The notes: generated from the sequence alone by a model not told the origin. DNA of 64,000 bases from Levilactobacillus cerevisiae (GCF_003946245.1 NZ_RHNN01000011.1:1-64000); one strand, 5' to 3'; shown: positions 1 to 8,881, counted from the stretch's first letter. Translations and numbers: made by a program.

Positions 1-1
1 G

Positions 2-42
2 AAAGCGTTACCCGAATGTAAATTACATTCGGGTAACGCTTT
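2..42. terminator. Perfect 20-bp inverted repeat, probable terminator of a gene left of the window
   Basis: Positions 2-21 and 23-42 are exact reverse complements around a single central base, and the right arm ends in TTT. Such a long stem with weak T tracts on both sides fits a bidirectional terminator. The gene it serves lies outside the window. Confidence 0.7.
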
Positions 43-165
43 AAATAGTTTTGGGTATTTTTTCAGCAGTCCCGCCTTTTGTCGCACGTTTCAACAATAT
101 AGCATCGGAGATACAGCGTGAGTCTGGGGGGTATCCCAGACTATGTGAATTGGCAAGGTCGCAAA

Positions 166-181
166 TGTTTCATGTGAAACA
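166..181. promoter_or_regulatory. parS: parS-like ParB binding site 1
   Basis: TGTTTCATGTGAAACA differs at one base from the Firmicutes parS consensus TGTTTCACGTGAAACA. It is intergenic. Five more sites of this kind lie at 8882, 16899, 27014, 34005 and 38755. ParB loads on parS to recruit SMC and segregate the origin region. That the sites work here is inferred from the match and the clustering. Confidence 0.75.
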
Positions 182-197
182 CTGGCAAAAATTCCCC

Positions 198-340
198 TTG
201 CATTGCGCCTGCGTTTTGCGCTAAACTAGTCACTAACTTAATAAACGATCGGAAGACTTAACAGTTAGATAAGGTGCTCGCGGAGCATCGGAGGGTTGCG
301 GCCAGATAAGATGATTCAGTGATCTTATCTGGCCTTTTTT
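198..340 (+). promoter_or_regulatory. Promoter plus attenuator-like leader of the MFS transporter gene
   Basis: A promoter is visible with -35 TTGCAT (198-203), an 18-bp spacer and -10 TAAACT (222-227). The roughly 130-nt leader holds a small hairpin (275-279 with 283-287) and then a strong intrinsic terminator (300-312 with 322-334, then TTTTTT) that ends only 22 nt before the ATG. The 7-mer AGATAAG occurs at 267-273 and again inside the terminator's left arm (304-310), so the upstream copy could pair with CTTATCT (324-330) as an antiterminator. The ligand is unknown and I could not match a known riboswitch class. Confidence 0.6.
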
Positions 341-362
341 GTCTTTCGGGAAGGAAGTGCAC

Positions 363-1514
363 ATGCAAAAAACGTATTGGACACGTAACTTTATTCTGAT
401 TTTACTGGGGAACGCGCTGTTATTCATGGTGTACAACATGCAGGTGCCCGTGCTACCGCTATATGGCAAGCATTTGGGCCTGTCACCGGCGCAAATCGGC
501 ATCTTTGTGGGCGCCATCATGTTTGCCTCACTGGTGACCCGGCTGTTTATTCCCTGGTTCTCTGCCAAATTCAGTAAGCGTGGCCTGTTAATCGGCGGTA
601 TTCTCCTGTATCTGGTGGCGTCGGTCGGCTACCCGCTGCTGAGTGGCTTCGGGTTGTTGGTCCTGTTGCGGCTGTTTAACGGTCTGGGGCACGGCTTGAC
701 GACGACCTACTTCGCCACCTCGGCCGCCGCGGAACTCCCGATGGGTAAAATTGGCGAGGGGATGGGCTACTTCGGTATCGGGACGATGGTGACGGCTTCC
801 TTGGCGCCACTGCTGGCCCTGGGTGTGGTTCACCGTTATGGATTTACGGCCTTTTTCCTGACCTGCGTCCTGACGCTCTTTGCGGCCATGTTGACGATTG
901 TAGGGACGCGCCGGGTGACCGCGCCCACGCCCAAATCGCCAACGAGCGCGCCGGTCTTTGACGCCCAATTCTTACCACAGTGTGGATTGGTCTTTGTCCT
1001 CGGCATCCTGATGAGTGGCGTCATGACCTTCACGCCAATCTACGCGCAGCTCCGGCACCTGACCGGCATCTCCGGTTTCTTCTTCGTGGCGGCGATTGCT
1101 GGCGTGGTGATTCGACCCATCGTTGGCCGGACGTTTGACCGCCGGGGTCCTCGGCTACTCCTGCTGGTGAGCACGGTGCTCCTGACGATTGGGATGGTGC
1201 TGATTGCTCTGGTCGACCGCAACTGGGTCCTACTGACGGCGGGCGTCTTCTATGGGGTGGCCGATGGGGCCATTTACCCGACGCTAGAGGCTTGGATCTT
1301 CAAGGTAACGACGCTGGCCAACCGCGATACGGCGACGGGGATGTTTCTAAACGCCTATGACCTGGGCATGGGGCTCGGCGCCGTCATCCTCGGCTGGGTC
1401 GTGGAAGCCGTGGCCTACCAGGGGATGTTCTGGGTGTTAACGGCAGTTTCCATCGTATACATTGGCGTGGCACTGGCGTTGAGCCGGGGCACGCGGTCGT
1501 TAGGCGTTGATTAA
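363..1514 (+). CDS. MFS drug/solute transporter
   Basis: A 383-aa integral membrane protein with about 12 hydrophobic segments, of the usual major facilitator length. It probably exports a drug or small metabolite by proton antiport; the substrate cannot be read from sequence. The reading frame opens at a TTG inside the upstream terminator (339), but the ATG at 363 has a GGAAGGAAG ribosome binding site 5-14 nt ahead and is the credible start. The protein begins MQKTYWTRNF. Expression is probably gated by the attenuator-like leader just upstream, which would suit a transporter induced by its own substrate. A terminator follows directly, so the gene is monocistronic. Confidence 0.85.
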   Translation: MQKTYWTRNFILILLGNALLFMVYNMQVPVLPLYGKHLGLSPAQIGIFVGAIMFASLVTRLFIPWFSAKFSKRGLLIGGILLYLVASVGYPLLSGFGLLVLLRLFNGLGHGLTTTYFATSAAAELPMGKIGEGMGYFGIGTMVTASLAPLLALGVVHRYGFTAFFLTCVLTLFAAMLTIVGTRRVTAPTPKSPTSAPVFDAQFLPQCGLVFVLGILMSGVMTFTPIYAQLRHLTGISGFFFVAAIAGVVIRPIVGRTFDRRGPRLLLLVSTVLLTIGMVLIALVDRNWVLLTAGVFYGVADGAIYPTLEAWIFKVTTLANRDTATGMFLNAYDLGMGLGAVILGWVVEAVAYQGMFWVLTAVSIVYIGVALALSRGTRSLGVD

Positions 1515-1530
1515 GAATAAGAAATGACAG

Positions 1531-1567
1531 ACAGTCGACCCACTATTTGGGGGGTCGGCTGTTTTTT
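1531..1567 (+). terminator. Intrinsic terminator of the MFS gene
   Basis: ACAG-T-CGACCC pairs with GGGTCG-G-CTGT and is followed by six Ts, 17 nt after the stop codon. Confidence 0.85.
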
Positions 1568-1610
1568 GATTCAAGCGATAAGGGTTCGTTTGAAAAGTTT
1601 CCGAATAAAA

Positions 1611-1975
1611 TGGTATTTCGCTAAAATAAAAAGTATAATGAAACCAGACAGAGGCCCAAATTAGTAACACTAGGAATTACTAATGCGGGCTCAGCACATT
1701 GTCAGTGCGGTTACCCGGGCGACTAGGCGTAGGGACGCGGCGTGTGCGTAGTTTTTGATTGGACGAAAGCAACGACCAACGGGCCCAAAATAGGTTACGC
1801 TGTTAACGGGATTCTAAGTAAAGAACCCGTAAATTTCGCCAGGTCGGGGAACCAGCCAGCAAGTGGTCGATACCTAACAGACTTTCAGTCAAGCACAGTT
1901 AAATGGACCAGAATCCAGTTACCCAGAGCCATATTTTTGTGCTGGGGCAACCGGTAAATCAAGGGAGACGATGGG
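1611..1975 (+). promoter_or_regulatory. Long structured leader of the WxL-like protein gene
   Basis: A perfect -10 box TATAAT lies at 1634-1639 with a weak -35 (TGGTAT at 1611). The start codon is about 330 nt downstream. Between them is a long hairpin (1652-1691; TTAGTAA pairs with TTACTAA inside a GGCCC/GGGCT base) and other GC-rich helices. A reading frame at 1742-1957 has no recognisable content and no ribosome binding site, so I treat the stretch as untranslated leader. It does not clearly match a riboswitch class I know. Confidence 0.5.
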
Positions 1976-3880
1976 ATGACGCGTCAAAAATTTAGTCGAC
2001 TACTCGTTATGGTTTTGATGTTGTTCGTCACGGTGGAGATTTATATTGGAAATCAGCGGTCAACGGTGGTTGCGCAGGCCGCAACGCCCAGCGCGGATAT
2101 CGTCAATGTTTTTGGCATCAATCTGAGTACTGGCTTTACCCTGCAGCCACAGGATGAGTACACGTACGTGGGCAACACGAAGACGCTGACGGCTAGCGTT
2201 GGGCATGATGTGTTGACTGCATATAATATCCTCTATCAGGATTCCTATCAGTGGTATCAATCCAGTGACGGGGGGACCACCTGGAAATCCGTGAGCAACG
2301 CAACTGCGTCCGCGACCACGACTGGTATCACGGGAGCCACGACAGCCGCGTTAAAGATTACGCCGGCTACTGCGGGTACCGTTTATTACCAGTTGTGTGA
2401 CCAGTATGGACTGAGTCTCCTCCTTAGCCCACAATACTACACCCGTGTTGCCGCCGTCACGACTGTCGCCTCGGCCATCAATGCCACTAGCCTAAAGGTT
2501 TCGACGGACGATAACTACTTATATAGTAATCAAACGAACGCGACCACTACGTTTGTTCACGGCACGCCGGCGCCGGCTGACGCAACGGGTGATGTGACTT
2601 GGACCAGCAGCGACACTAGCCTGGCCACGGTCGATAAGACCACCGGGCAAGTCACAGCCAACACCGCTAGCAAATCGGGGACCGTGACCATTACCGGGAC
2701 GCTGACCAACGCTGACGGCTCGACCGAGGTTGGGACCGTCGACATTAAAGTCGGTGGCGGACTGGATGATCAAACGGTAAATAGCGGCAAGACGGCAACA
2801 TTTACCGTGCAAGGAACTGCCGATCAGACGCCGACGTCGGTGGTCTGGCACAAGGTGACGACCAGCGGCACGGATAGCGTGGTGAATTCCGGCACCAGCC
2901 TGAACTACACCACGGCGGACACGACCGCGGCTGACGACGGCTCGAAATACTATGCGGTCGTCACGATGACGGTGGACGGGCAAACGGAAATGCTGACCAC
3001 GAATAAGGCGACCCTCAACGTCAACGTTGACCACACCCCCGCCGTCAGTATCACCAGCAAAATCGTTGACCTTACCGACAACACGGGCAACACCGACACC
3101 TCGCTGAATAACGTGGTGAACGGCGACAACGCTGAGATCACGGGAACAATCACGGACGCCAATCCGGATTCGAGTCTGAAGTCCGGGACGTTCCTGATTA
3201 AACTGCCCAGCAATGCCCAGAACACGTCCGTGACGATTGACGGTGCAAGTGCTAATTACATGCCAACGACCGTTGGTAGTGACATCTACCTAGTTGTTCA
3301 GTCGCGCATCAGTTTTAGCAGTTTGCAAACGCACTCGTTTAAGGTCGATTTTCAATCAACTGAAACGACTAACCTGTCCCTGACGACGAACGCCGAGCTC
3401 CGGGGCTACGATGCCGCGACCAGTGATAACTTGATTGACACCTATGCGGGGCCAGACCTCACCATCAACGCGACGGACGGTGGCGTGAGCGCGAAGGCTG
3501 GGGATGTCACGTTTGGCTCGCTTTCCTACGCCAACGTCGACGAAGAAATCGCTGGTCAAGTCAGTGGTGGCGGTGATTTGTTGGCAGTGACCGACAATCG
3601 GCGGACCAAGACGGGCACGACCGTTTCGCTGCGGCAGGCCACGCCATTTACCGACGGCACCCACACGTTGGACGCCACGCTGAGCTACAATAATGGCAGT
3701 ACGTTGACCGCTTTAACCAGCACCAACCAAGCGGTCTTGTACGCGGGTCCGGGAATGACGCTCGCATCATTGAACGCCAACCAGGGTCAGCAGTTAGAGC
3801 TGAAACTAGCCACCCAGGCCATTTATCCGGGCAGCTACACGTCCACGCTGGACTGGACGATCACCACGGCACCGTCATAA
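1976..3880 (+). CDS. WxL-domain-like secreted surface protein with bacterial Ig repeats
   Basis: 634 aa, secreted. An N-terminal signal peptide (about 1-35; RQK, hydrophobic core, then AQAA) is followed by Ser/Thr-rich modules. One looks like a Big_2 bacterial Ig domain (about 200-245, VTWTSSDTSLATVDKTTGQV) and the next resembles an Ig-like fold (about 255-350). The C-terminus has the layout of a WxL domain, which binds peptidoglycan non-covalently: a distal motif LDWTITTAPS with W627 sits at the very end. The proximal WxL motif is altered: residues 550-552 read VSL where W-x-L is expected. WxL genes normally cluster with DUF916 and LPXTG partners; none is adjacent here. The start ATG at 1976 has a GGGAGACGATGGG leader. 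Probably a cell-wall-bound adhesin; ligand unknown. Confidence 0.75.
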   Translation: MTRQKFSRLLVMVLMLFVTVEIYIGNQRSTVVAQAATPSADIVNVFGINLSTGFTLQPQDEYTYVGNTKTLTASVGHDVLTAYNILYQDSYQWYQSSDGGTTWKSVSNATASATTTGITGATTAALKITPATAGTVYYQLCDQYGLSLLLSPQYYTRVAAVTTVASAINATSLKVSTDDNYLYSNQTNATTTFVHGTPAPADATGDVTWTSSDTSLATVDKTTGQVTANTASKSGTVTITGTLTNADGSTEVGTVDIKVGGGLDDQTVNSGKTATFTVQGTADQTPTSVVWHKVTTSGTDSVVNSGTSLNYTTADTTAADDGSKYYAVVTMTVDGQTEMLTTNKATLNVNVDHTPAVSITSKIVDLTDNTGNTDTSLNNVVNGDNAEITGTITDANPDSSLKSGTFLIKLPSNAQNTSVTIDGASANYMPTTVGSDIYLVVQSRISFSSLQTHSFKVDFQSTETTNLSLTTNAELRGYDAATSDNLIDTYAGPDLTINATDGGVSAKAGDVTFGSLSYANVDEEIAGQVSGGGDLLAVTDNRRTKTGTTVSLRQATPFTDGTHTLDATLSYNNGSTLTALTSTNQAVLYAGPGMTLASLNANQGQQLELKLATQAIYPGSYTSTLDWTITTAPS

Positions 3881-3923
3881 GGATGGGCACCGAGCGAAAC
3901 TGATAAATAGGATAGTTAAACAG

Positions 3924-3964
3924 GGCGCAGACAATTTCTTTTCCAAATTGTCTGCGCCTTTTCT
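3924..3964 (+). terminator. Terminator after the WxL-like gene
   Basis: A 14-bp perfect stem (GGCGCAGACAATTT with its complement) is followed by TTTT. Two further hairpins follow at about 3968-4011 (CGTTTGG/CCAAACG, and GAGC-TGACA/TGTCA-GCTC), so the 3964-4186 gap is structured but shows no gene. Confidence 0.85.
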
Positions 3965-4186
3965 GAACCGTTTGGCACCGCCAAACGAGCTGACAGATTG
4001 TCACGCCAGCTCAAGCCGCCGGCGTCCGACCCACTGCGCTCCAACTTAAAGCGACCGCACAGCCAGCCAAGCACCACGACTCCCGATTGACCGGTAGACT
4101 TGTCAACCAGGCCGTATCCCAGTCAGGTTACTGGCCAAACGGCGTACGATGGCCCCGAACATGGTGCAACCTTGGGAGGCAATGAC

Positions 4187-5236
4187 ATGGGAAAATTTGA
4201 AGACGATATTGTTAACACACAGTTTCCGGATACGATTGGGAAATGGTTCACGGCTTACCTGGCGAGTGACGCCTGGCAGAAGCGCGCCAGAGACGTTGCG
4301 GCGCCGCAGTTAAGGGAGGCCTTGAGCTGGCTGGCCTTTTACGGCGACAGCGAGTTCGGTCAAGCGCCAACGGACTGGACGGCGGAAGCGCTCGAGACGC
4401 TGTTGACGGACACCTTGGTGGCACGCGCGAATTTTACCGCCATGGACTACTGGCATATCGTGCCGGCACTGTATGATTTCTTCACGTTCGTGGGGGAACA
4501 AAAGTGGTTGCCGGTCGAGCGGGTCAAGCTTTACCAACAGACGATTATCGCTGCGGCACCAACGATGGTCACGCGGGCCGACGATCCTGATAACTTCGCG
4601 GCGGATAAATTTCTGACGGCGCACTTGATTGCGGCAGACGTGGATCCCGACAATGAAGGTGCCGTCGCCATGTTTGTGGTGAAATCAGAACTGGCGATTT
4701 TAAATAAGATCTTTCCAGACGATGCCCCAGCCGATGACGCGGTAACCCCCAAGGCAGAGGGCGTGAAACAGACCGCGGCGATTCTTGATGATCCCGCCAT
4801 GGCGCCCGAACTCCTGATGCTGTTTGATCCGGACCGGGATGAAGCCTTCTTGCGGGCGAACCACCGGCAAACGCTAGGCGCACAGACTTGGCAACGCCAG
4901 ACAGCTCGGCTGGTGCACCACCGCGCCGTGATTACCGGTGTACGGCTCTGGCTCACGCGCGACGCGTACCCGGTGGCGTCGTGGGCCTCATCACAAGAGG
5001 TCTACGAGGCCGTCATCTTGGTGATGGACTCACTGTACCAGCAACGGTTAGAAACGCCAGAGATGTGGACGGCCGCGTCCTGGCGGCTGTGGGGCAGTTT
5101 CTGTCGCCAAACGGAACTGATAGACGGCCAGGCCGCGTTAGTGACGGACGTCAGCCTGCTGGACATGCTGGCGGATCAAGGTGTCGTGACGCCAGAGCAG
5201 GCGGCGACGTTTGCTGCGGCGTTCCGGGAAGGTTAA
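4187..5236 (+). CDS. Conserved-looking protein of unknown function
   Basis: 349 aa, soluble and acidic, with no signal peptide or membrane segment. I do not recognise a family. It is rich in aromatic residues and predicted helices (for example KWFTAYLASDAWQKRAR near the start). The frame extends upstream to 4100, but the ATG at 4187 has GGGAGG 7 nt ahead and is the better start. It stands alone between two terminators, so context gives no function. Codon use matches the GC-rich neighbours, suggesting a resident gene. Confidence 0.6.
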   Translation: MGKFEDDIVNTQFPDTIGKWFTAYLASDAWQKRARDVAAPQLREALSWLAFYGDSEFGQAPTDWTAEALETLLTDTLVARANFTAMDYWHIVPALYDFFTFVGEQKWLPVERVKLYQQTIIAAAPTMVTRADDPDNFAADKFLTAHLIAADVDPDNEGAVAMFVVKSELAILNKIFPDDAPADDAVTPKAEGVKQTAAILDDPAMAPELLMLFDPDRDEAFLRANHRQTLGAQTWQRQTARLVHHRAVITGVRLWLTRDAYPVASWASSQEVYEAVILVMDSLYQQRLETPEMWTAASWRLWGSFCRQTELIDGQAALVTDVSLLDMLADQGVVTPEQAATFAAAFREG

Positions 5237-5244
5237 ATGACTAG

Positions 5245-5288
5245 CAACATAAAACGGGCAGTGACCCACGACTGCCCGTTTTGTGTTG
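5245..5288. terminator. Bidirectional terminator
   Basis: CAACA-T-AAAACGGGCAGT pairs with ACTGCCCGTTTT-G-TGTTG, with T and A tracts on both sides. Confidence 0.8.
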
Positions 5289-5608
5289 TCACGAGTTGCT
5301 CAGGGCTGTACAGCCAGCGTCTGATGTTTAAGTACCAATAACTAATAACTAAGAATCAACTATTGAGCGCAGCTATTATTAATAACAGCTTGTTCAATTA
5401 CAATTATTAATATCAGTTAAAGCTTAATTTTAAAAACAGCCACCAACGTTTTCCCAAACGACCGTTACCACCGCACTTAATTTCAGCAACCAGCGTTACC
5501 AGGTGCATTCTCCCGGCGGTTACGGTAAGATTGGCTTAAAGACTTTTGACAAGAGTGGGACAAGCGACGGTAAAGCCTCACCGACAGTTAAAAAAGGAGT
5601 AATCACTT
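5289..5608 (+). other. AT-rich non-coding stretch before the TetM-like gene
   Basis: No ORF is credible here. The centre (5330-5430) is markedly AT-rich for this genome. A consensus -35 TTGACA lies at 5546-5551, but the best -10 (TAAAGC, 5571) is poorly spaced, so the promoter is uncertain. The gene itself has a good AAAAAAGGAG ribosome binding site at about 5590-5600. Confidence 0.4.
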
Positions 5609-7585
5609 ATGAAACACATCGTAGCGGGAATTGTTGCCCACGTTGATGCCGGCAAGACCACGCTATCGGAAGCGTTGTTGTACCAGTCCGGCGCGATGCG
5701 GCAACTGGGCAGAGTCGACAACGGAGACGCCTTCTTGGACCCCGACGACCTCGAAAAACAACGCGGCATCACCATTTTCTCTCACCAGGCCAGCCTGACA
5801 CACGACGACCTGCACCTCACCCTGCTGGACACCCCGGGGCACGTGGACTTCGCCTCACAAACGGAACAGGTACTCAGCGTTCTGGACTACGCCATCCTGG
5901 TGGTCTCGGCGACTGACGGCATTCAGGGCTACACGCGCACCCTGTGGCGGCTACTCGACCACTACCACGTGCCGACGTTTATCTTCATTAATAAAATGGA
6001 TGCCGTGACCGCCGACCGGGAGCGGGTGTTGACCCAATTGCAGGAGACCTTATCCGCGGGTTGCGTGGCGTTTGCGGGTACCAGTTTGCCAGCGGCCGCG
6101 ACCGAAGACGTGGCCATGCAAGACGACGCGGTCTTAGCGGACTATCTCGACAGCGGCACGCTCAGCGATGACGCAGTCCGGACCATGATTCAGCGGCGGC
6201 AGGTCTTCCCATGTTTCTTCGGGGCGGCTTTAAAATTAGACGGGGTGGCCGACTTCTTGGCGGGCCTGGCCTATTGGACGCAGGCCACCACCTATCCCGC
6301 TGATTTCGGCGCGCAGGTCTTCAAGATTTCTCATGACCAGGACGAACGCCTGACTTGGGTCCGGGTGACCGGGGGCGTGCTGGCGAACAAGGCTGTCATT
6401 TTAGATGAGCAGAAGGTCAATCAGTTGCGGGTCTACAACGGCGCCAAGTTTAAAATTGTGCCGTCCGTGGCCGCCGGTGAGGTCTGTGCCATTCCCAACC
6501 TGACGGGGACGCACCCCGGGCAGGGCTTGGGTCAACAGGTGGCCGGGCGCGCACCGGAAATCCAGCCGGTGTTGACGTACACGGTCGATCCGCGGGACAA
6601 CGACGTCCATCACTGTCTGACGGTGCTCCAAGAACTCGAGGACGAGGACCCGCAACTCCACGTGACGTGGTCCAGCCACCTGCAGGAGATTCGCGTGCAG
6701 ATCATGGGTAACGTCCAGCTGGAAATCTTGCAGCAGATGTTGCACGACCGCTTCCAGTTGGATTTGGGATTTGGTGAGGGCAGCATCCTCTATAAGGAAA
6801 CGATTCAACAGCCAGTCGAGGGTGTTGGCCATTTCGAGCCGCTCCGGCACTACGCGGAGGTCCACTTGCTCTTGGAACCGGCACCGCGGGGGAGCGGCCT
6901 GACGTTTGCGGCCGATTGCGCCCTGGAGATCCTGGGGAAAAATTGGCAACACCAAGTCCTGACGAACCTGCAGGCCAAGGAACAGTTGGGCGTGCTCACC
7001 GGTTCACCACTAACGGATGTCAAAATCACGTTGGTGATCGGCCGCGCTAGCATCGTCCACTCGGTCGGCGGCGATTTCCGGGAAGCAACCGGGCGCGCCG
7101 TCCGCCAAGGCCTGATGATGTTGCGCGAACAGGACGCCTGCCAGTTACTGGAGCCCTGGTACCAGTTCCGGTTAGAAATTGGCCAGGACCAGGTCGGCCG
7201 CGCCATGAACGATATCCAGCGCATGCACGGCAGTTTTGAAACGCCTGACGGGACCACGAGTGCCAGTGGGATGGTCGTTTTGACCGGGACCGCGCCCGTG
7301 GCCGAGATGCAGGACTATTCGCAGGAGGTTCAGGCCTACACCCACGGTCAGGGTCAGCTGGAATGTCTGGTCGATGGCTACCGGCCGTGTCACAACGCAG
7401 CGGAAGTCGTGGCGGCGCAGGATTACGCGCCGGTCGCGGATTTACCCAACACGCCGGATTCCGTGTTCTGTGCCCATGGTGCCGGCTATCCCGTCCCGTG
7501 GGATGCGGTGCCGGGGATGGCGCACGTGGATTACGCCTACTCGGCCGCGGATTTAGCCACGCTGGAAAGCTCACTTAACCAGTGA
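5609..7585 (+). CDS. TetM/TetO-like ribosomal protection GTPase (EF-G paralogue)
   Basis: 658 aa, close to the about 640 aa of the TetM group. The GTPase motifs are intact: P-loop AHVDAGKT (10-17), switch I RGIT (52-55), G3 DTPGH (74-78) and G4 NKMD (128-131), followed by domains laid out as in EF-G. Members bind the ribosome and eject tetracycline. Chromosomal copies in lactobacilli are often only distantly related to acquired tet genes and may be housekeeping translation factors, so resistance should not be assumed. Base composition is as GC-rich as the neighbours and no mobile element is nearby, which argues for a resident gene. Start ATG 5609 has AAAGGAG 9 nt ahead. Confidence 0.8.
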   Translation: MKHIVAGIVAHVDAGKTTLSEALLYQSGAMRQLGRVDNGDAFLDPDDLEKQRGITIFSHQASLTHDDLHLTLLDTPGHVDFASQTEQVLSVLDYAILVVSATDGIQGYTRTLWRLLDHYHVPTFIFINKMDAVTADRERVLTQLQETLSAGCVAFAGTSLPAAATEDVAMQDDAVLADYLDSGTLSDDAVRTMIQRRQVFPCFFGAALKLDGVADFLAGLAYWTQATTYPADFGAQVFKISHDQDERLTWVRVTGGVLANKAVILDEQKVNQLRVYNGAKFKIVPSVAAGEVCAIPNLTGTHPGQGLGQQVAGRAPEIQPVLTYTVDPRDNDVHHCLTVLQELEDEDPQLHVTWSSHLQEIRVQIMGNVQLEILQQMLHDRFQLDLGFGEGSILYKETIQQPVEGVGHFEPLRHYAEVHLLLEPAPRGSGLTFAADCALEILGKNWQHQVLTNLQAKEQLGVLTGSPLTDVKITLVIGRASIVHSVGGDFREATGRAVRQGLMMLREQDACQLLEPWYQFRLEIGQDQVGRAMNDIQRMHGSFETPDGTTSASGMVVLTGTAPVAEMQDYSQEVQAYTHGQGQLECLVDGYRPCHNAAEVVAAQDYAPVADLPNTPDSVFCAHGAGYPVPWDAVPGMAHVDYAYSAADLATLESSLNQ

Positions 7586-7621
7586 TTGACGGTTAGTGGC
7601 CGCCGGTGGTAAGCTGAGCAC

Positions 7622-7800
7622 AACTAAAAATATCGGAGGAATTGCCAGATGTCAGTCGTTCAATAGGCGTTACGCAGGTTGCTAAAAAAGTGGTTAAATA
7701 CCGCTGTCTTTAGTGTGCCCGTAACGGTTTGAACGGCAAAACTGACATCTGCGCCTCCTCATGAATGAACCAGGGGTGCAGTGGAGACTGCGCCTTTTTT
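7622..7800 (+). ncRNA. Long-hairpin RNA ending in a terminator, upstream of rsgA
   Basis: A promoter (TTGACG 7586-7591, 18-bp spacer, TAAGCT 7610-7615) predicts a start near 7622. From 7635 to 7758 the sequence folds into one rod of nested helices: GGAGG/CCTCC, AGATGTCAGT/ACTGACATCT (7647-7656 with 7741-7750), CGTTCAA/TTGAACG, GTTACG/CGTAAC, GCTAAA/TTTAGT and AGTGGT/ACCGCT around a 5-nt loop. An intrinsic terminator follows (7775-7800, GGTGCAGT/ACTGCGCC then TTTTTT). It could be a free-standing sRNA of about 178 nt or an attenuator for rsgA. The rod shape recalls 6S RNA, but the large central bubble of 6S is not evident, so I leave it unnamed. Confidence 0.6.
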
Positions 7801-7870
7801 GGTCGCCAAGAGTCGTGTCAGTTCGTTCAAGCCTTGGGGGTGCCGTCACCAACGAAAGGAATTGGCAGAA

Positions 7871-8881
7871 TTGAAAATTGATTTAAAAACGTACGGCCTG
7901 ACTGACCAAATTGACCAGCTCGCCGCAACCCAGCCGGAACTGACACTGGCCCGGGTCACCGGTAAATTGCGGCACGACCTCAGCGTGGAAACGGACTTCC
8001 CGGCGGTAGGCGACTGGGTCTTAACGACGCTGGCTCCCGACCACCAACTGGCACTGATCCAAACGGTGCTTCCCCGCCAAAGTGTGCTGGAACGTGCGGC
8101 CGTGGGCAAGACGGGCGCTGGCCAGATTATCGCGGCTAACGTGGATACCATCTTCATTTGCATGTCGCTCAACGCCAATTTTAACCCGCACCGCATCGAG
8201 CGTTACCTAACCATGGCCTGGGACAGTGGCGCCGTGCCGGTCGTGGTCCTGACTAAAGCGGACCTGTGTGCCGACGTCCCCGCCAAGCTGGCAGCATTGG
8301 CGGACGTCACGCTGGGCGTGGACGTGTTGACGTGCTCCGCGCAAACGGGGGACGGCCTTGCCGCCCTGAAGGATTACGTGACGGGGAACCAGACCGTTTC
8401 GTTCATTGGGTCATCTGGCGTGGGTAAGTCCACGCTGATCAATGGCTTGTTGGGACACGCTGCCCTGGTCACCAAGGAAATCAGAGCGGACGACGATAAG
8501 GGCCGCCACACCACGACGAGCCGTGAACTCTTGCGTTTGCCGGCAGGCGGCGTGGTGATTGACACCCCGGGGATGCGCGAGCTCCAGGTTCAGGGTGGCG
8601 ACCTCACCAAGGCCTTCGCCGATGTGACGGCGCTGGCCGTGCATTGTAAATTTCGCAACTGTACCCACCACACGGAACCGGGTTGTGCGGTCCAGGCGGC
8701 GATTGTGGCGGGAACCTTGGCGGCGGAACGTCTGACCAGCTACCGAAAACTCCAGGTCGAACTGAGTTACAGCGACATGAATGCCCGGGAGCGCGAGGAC
8801 GCCAAGATTCAACGCTTCTTCGGCAGTAAGAAGAAAATGAAGCAGGCCAGAAGTCACATGCAACAGATTCGCCGGCGTTAA
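7871..8881 (+). CDS. rsgA: Ribosome small-subunit-dependent GTPase RsgA (YjeQ)
   Basis: 336 aa. A late 30S maturation GTPase. It has an N-terminal OB-fold region, then a circularly permuted GTPase domain in which TKAD (G4) comes before GSSGVGKST (G1) and DTPGM (G3). The C-terminal zinc knuckle is intact (C-x4-C-x-H-x5-C pattern in KFRNCTHHTEPGC). The frame runs back to 7781, but that lies inside a terminator. TTG at 7871 with AAAGGA 10 nt upstream gives the usual N-terminus (LKIDLKTYGLTDQ). The long-hairpin RNA and terminator just upstream may control it. A parS-like site starts at the base after the stop codon. Confidence 0.93.
   Translation: MKIDLKTYGLTDQIDQLAATQPELTLARVTGKLRHDLSVETDFPAVGDWVLTTLAPDHQLALIQTVLPRQSVLERAAVGKTGAGQIIAANVDTIFICMSLNANFNPHRIERYLTMAWDSGAVPVVVLTKADLCADVPAKLAALADVTLGVDVLTCSAQTGDGLAALKDYVTGNQTVSFIGSSGVGKSTLINGLLGHAALVTKEIRADDDKGRHTTTSRELLRLPAGGVVIDTPGMRELQVQGGDLTKAFADVTALAVHCKFRNCTHHTEPGCAVQAAIVAGTLAAERLTSYRKLQVELSYSDMNAREREDAKIQRFFGSKKKMKQARSHMQQIRRR

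Noticed and set aside
1742-1957. 71-codon frame upstream of the WxL-like gene
   Set aside because: No ribosome binding site, no recognisable content, and it lies in a structured leader behind a clear promoter.
4888-5244. Second frame within the 4187 gene
   Set aside because: Shadow of a GC-rich coding region with low-complexity Arg/Gly composition.
5609-7585. Call as proven tetracycline resistance gene
   Set aside because: Family membership does not show resistance; the gene has native composition and no mobile context.
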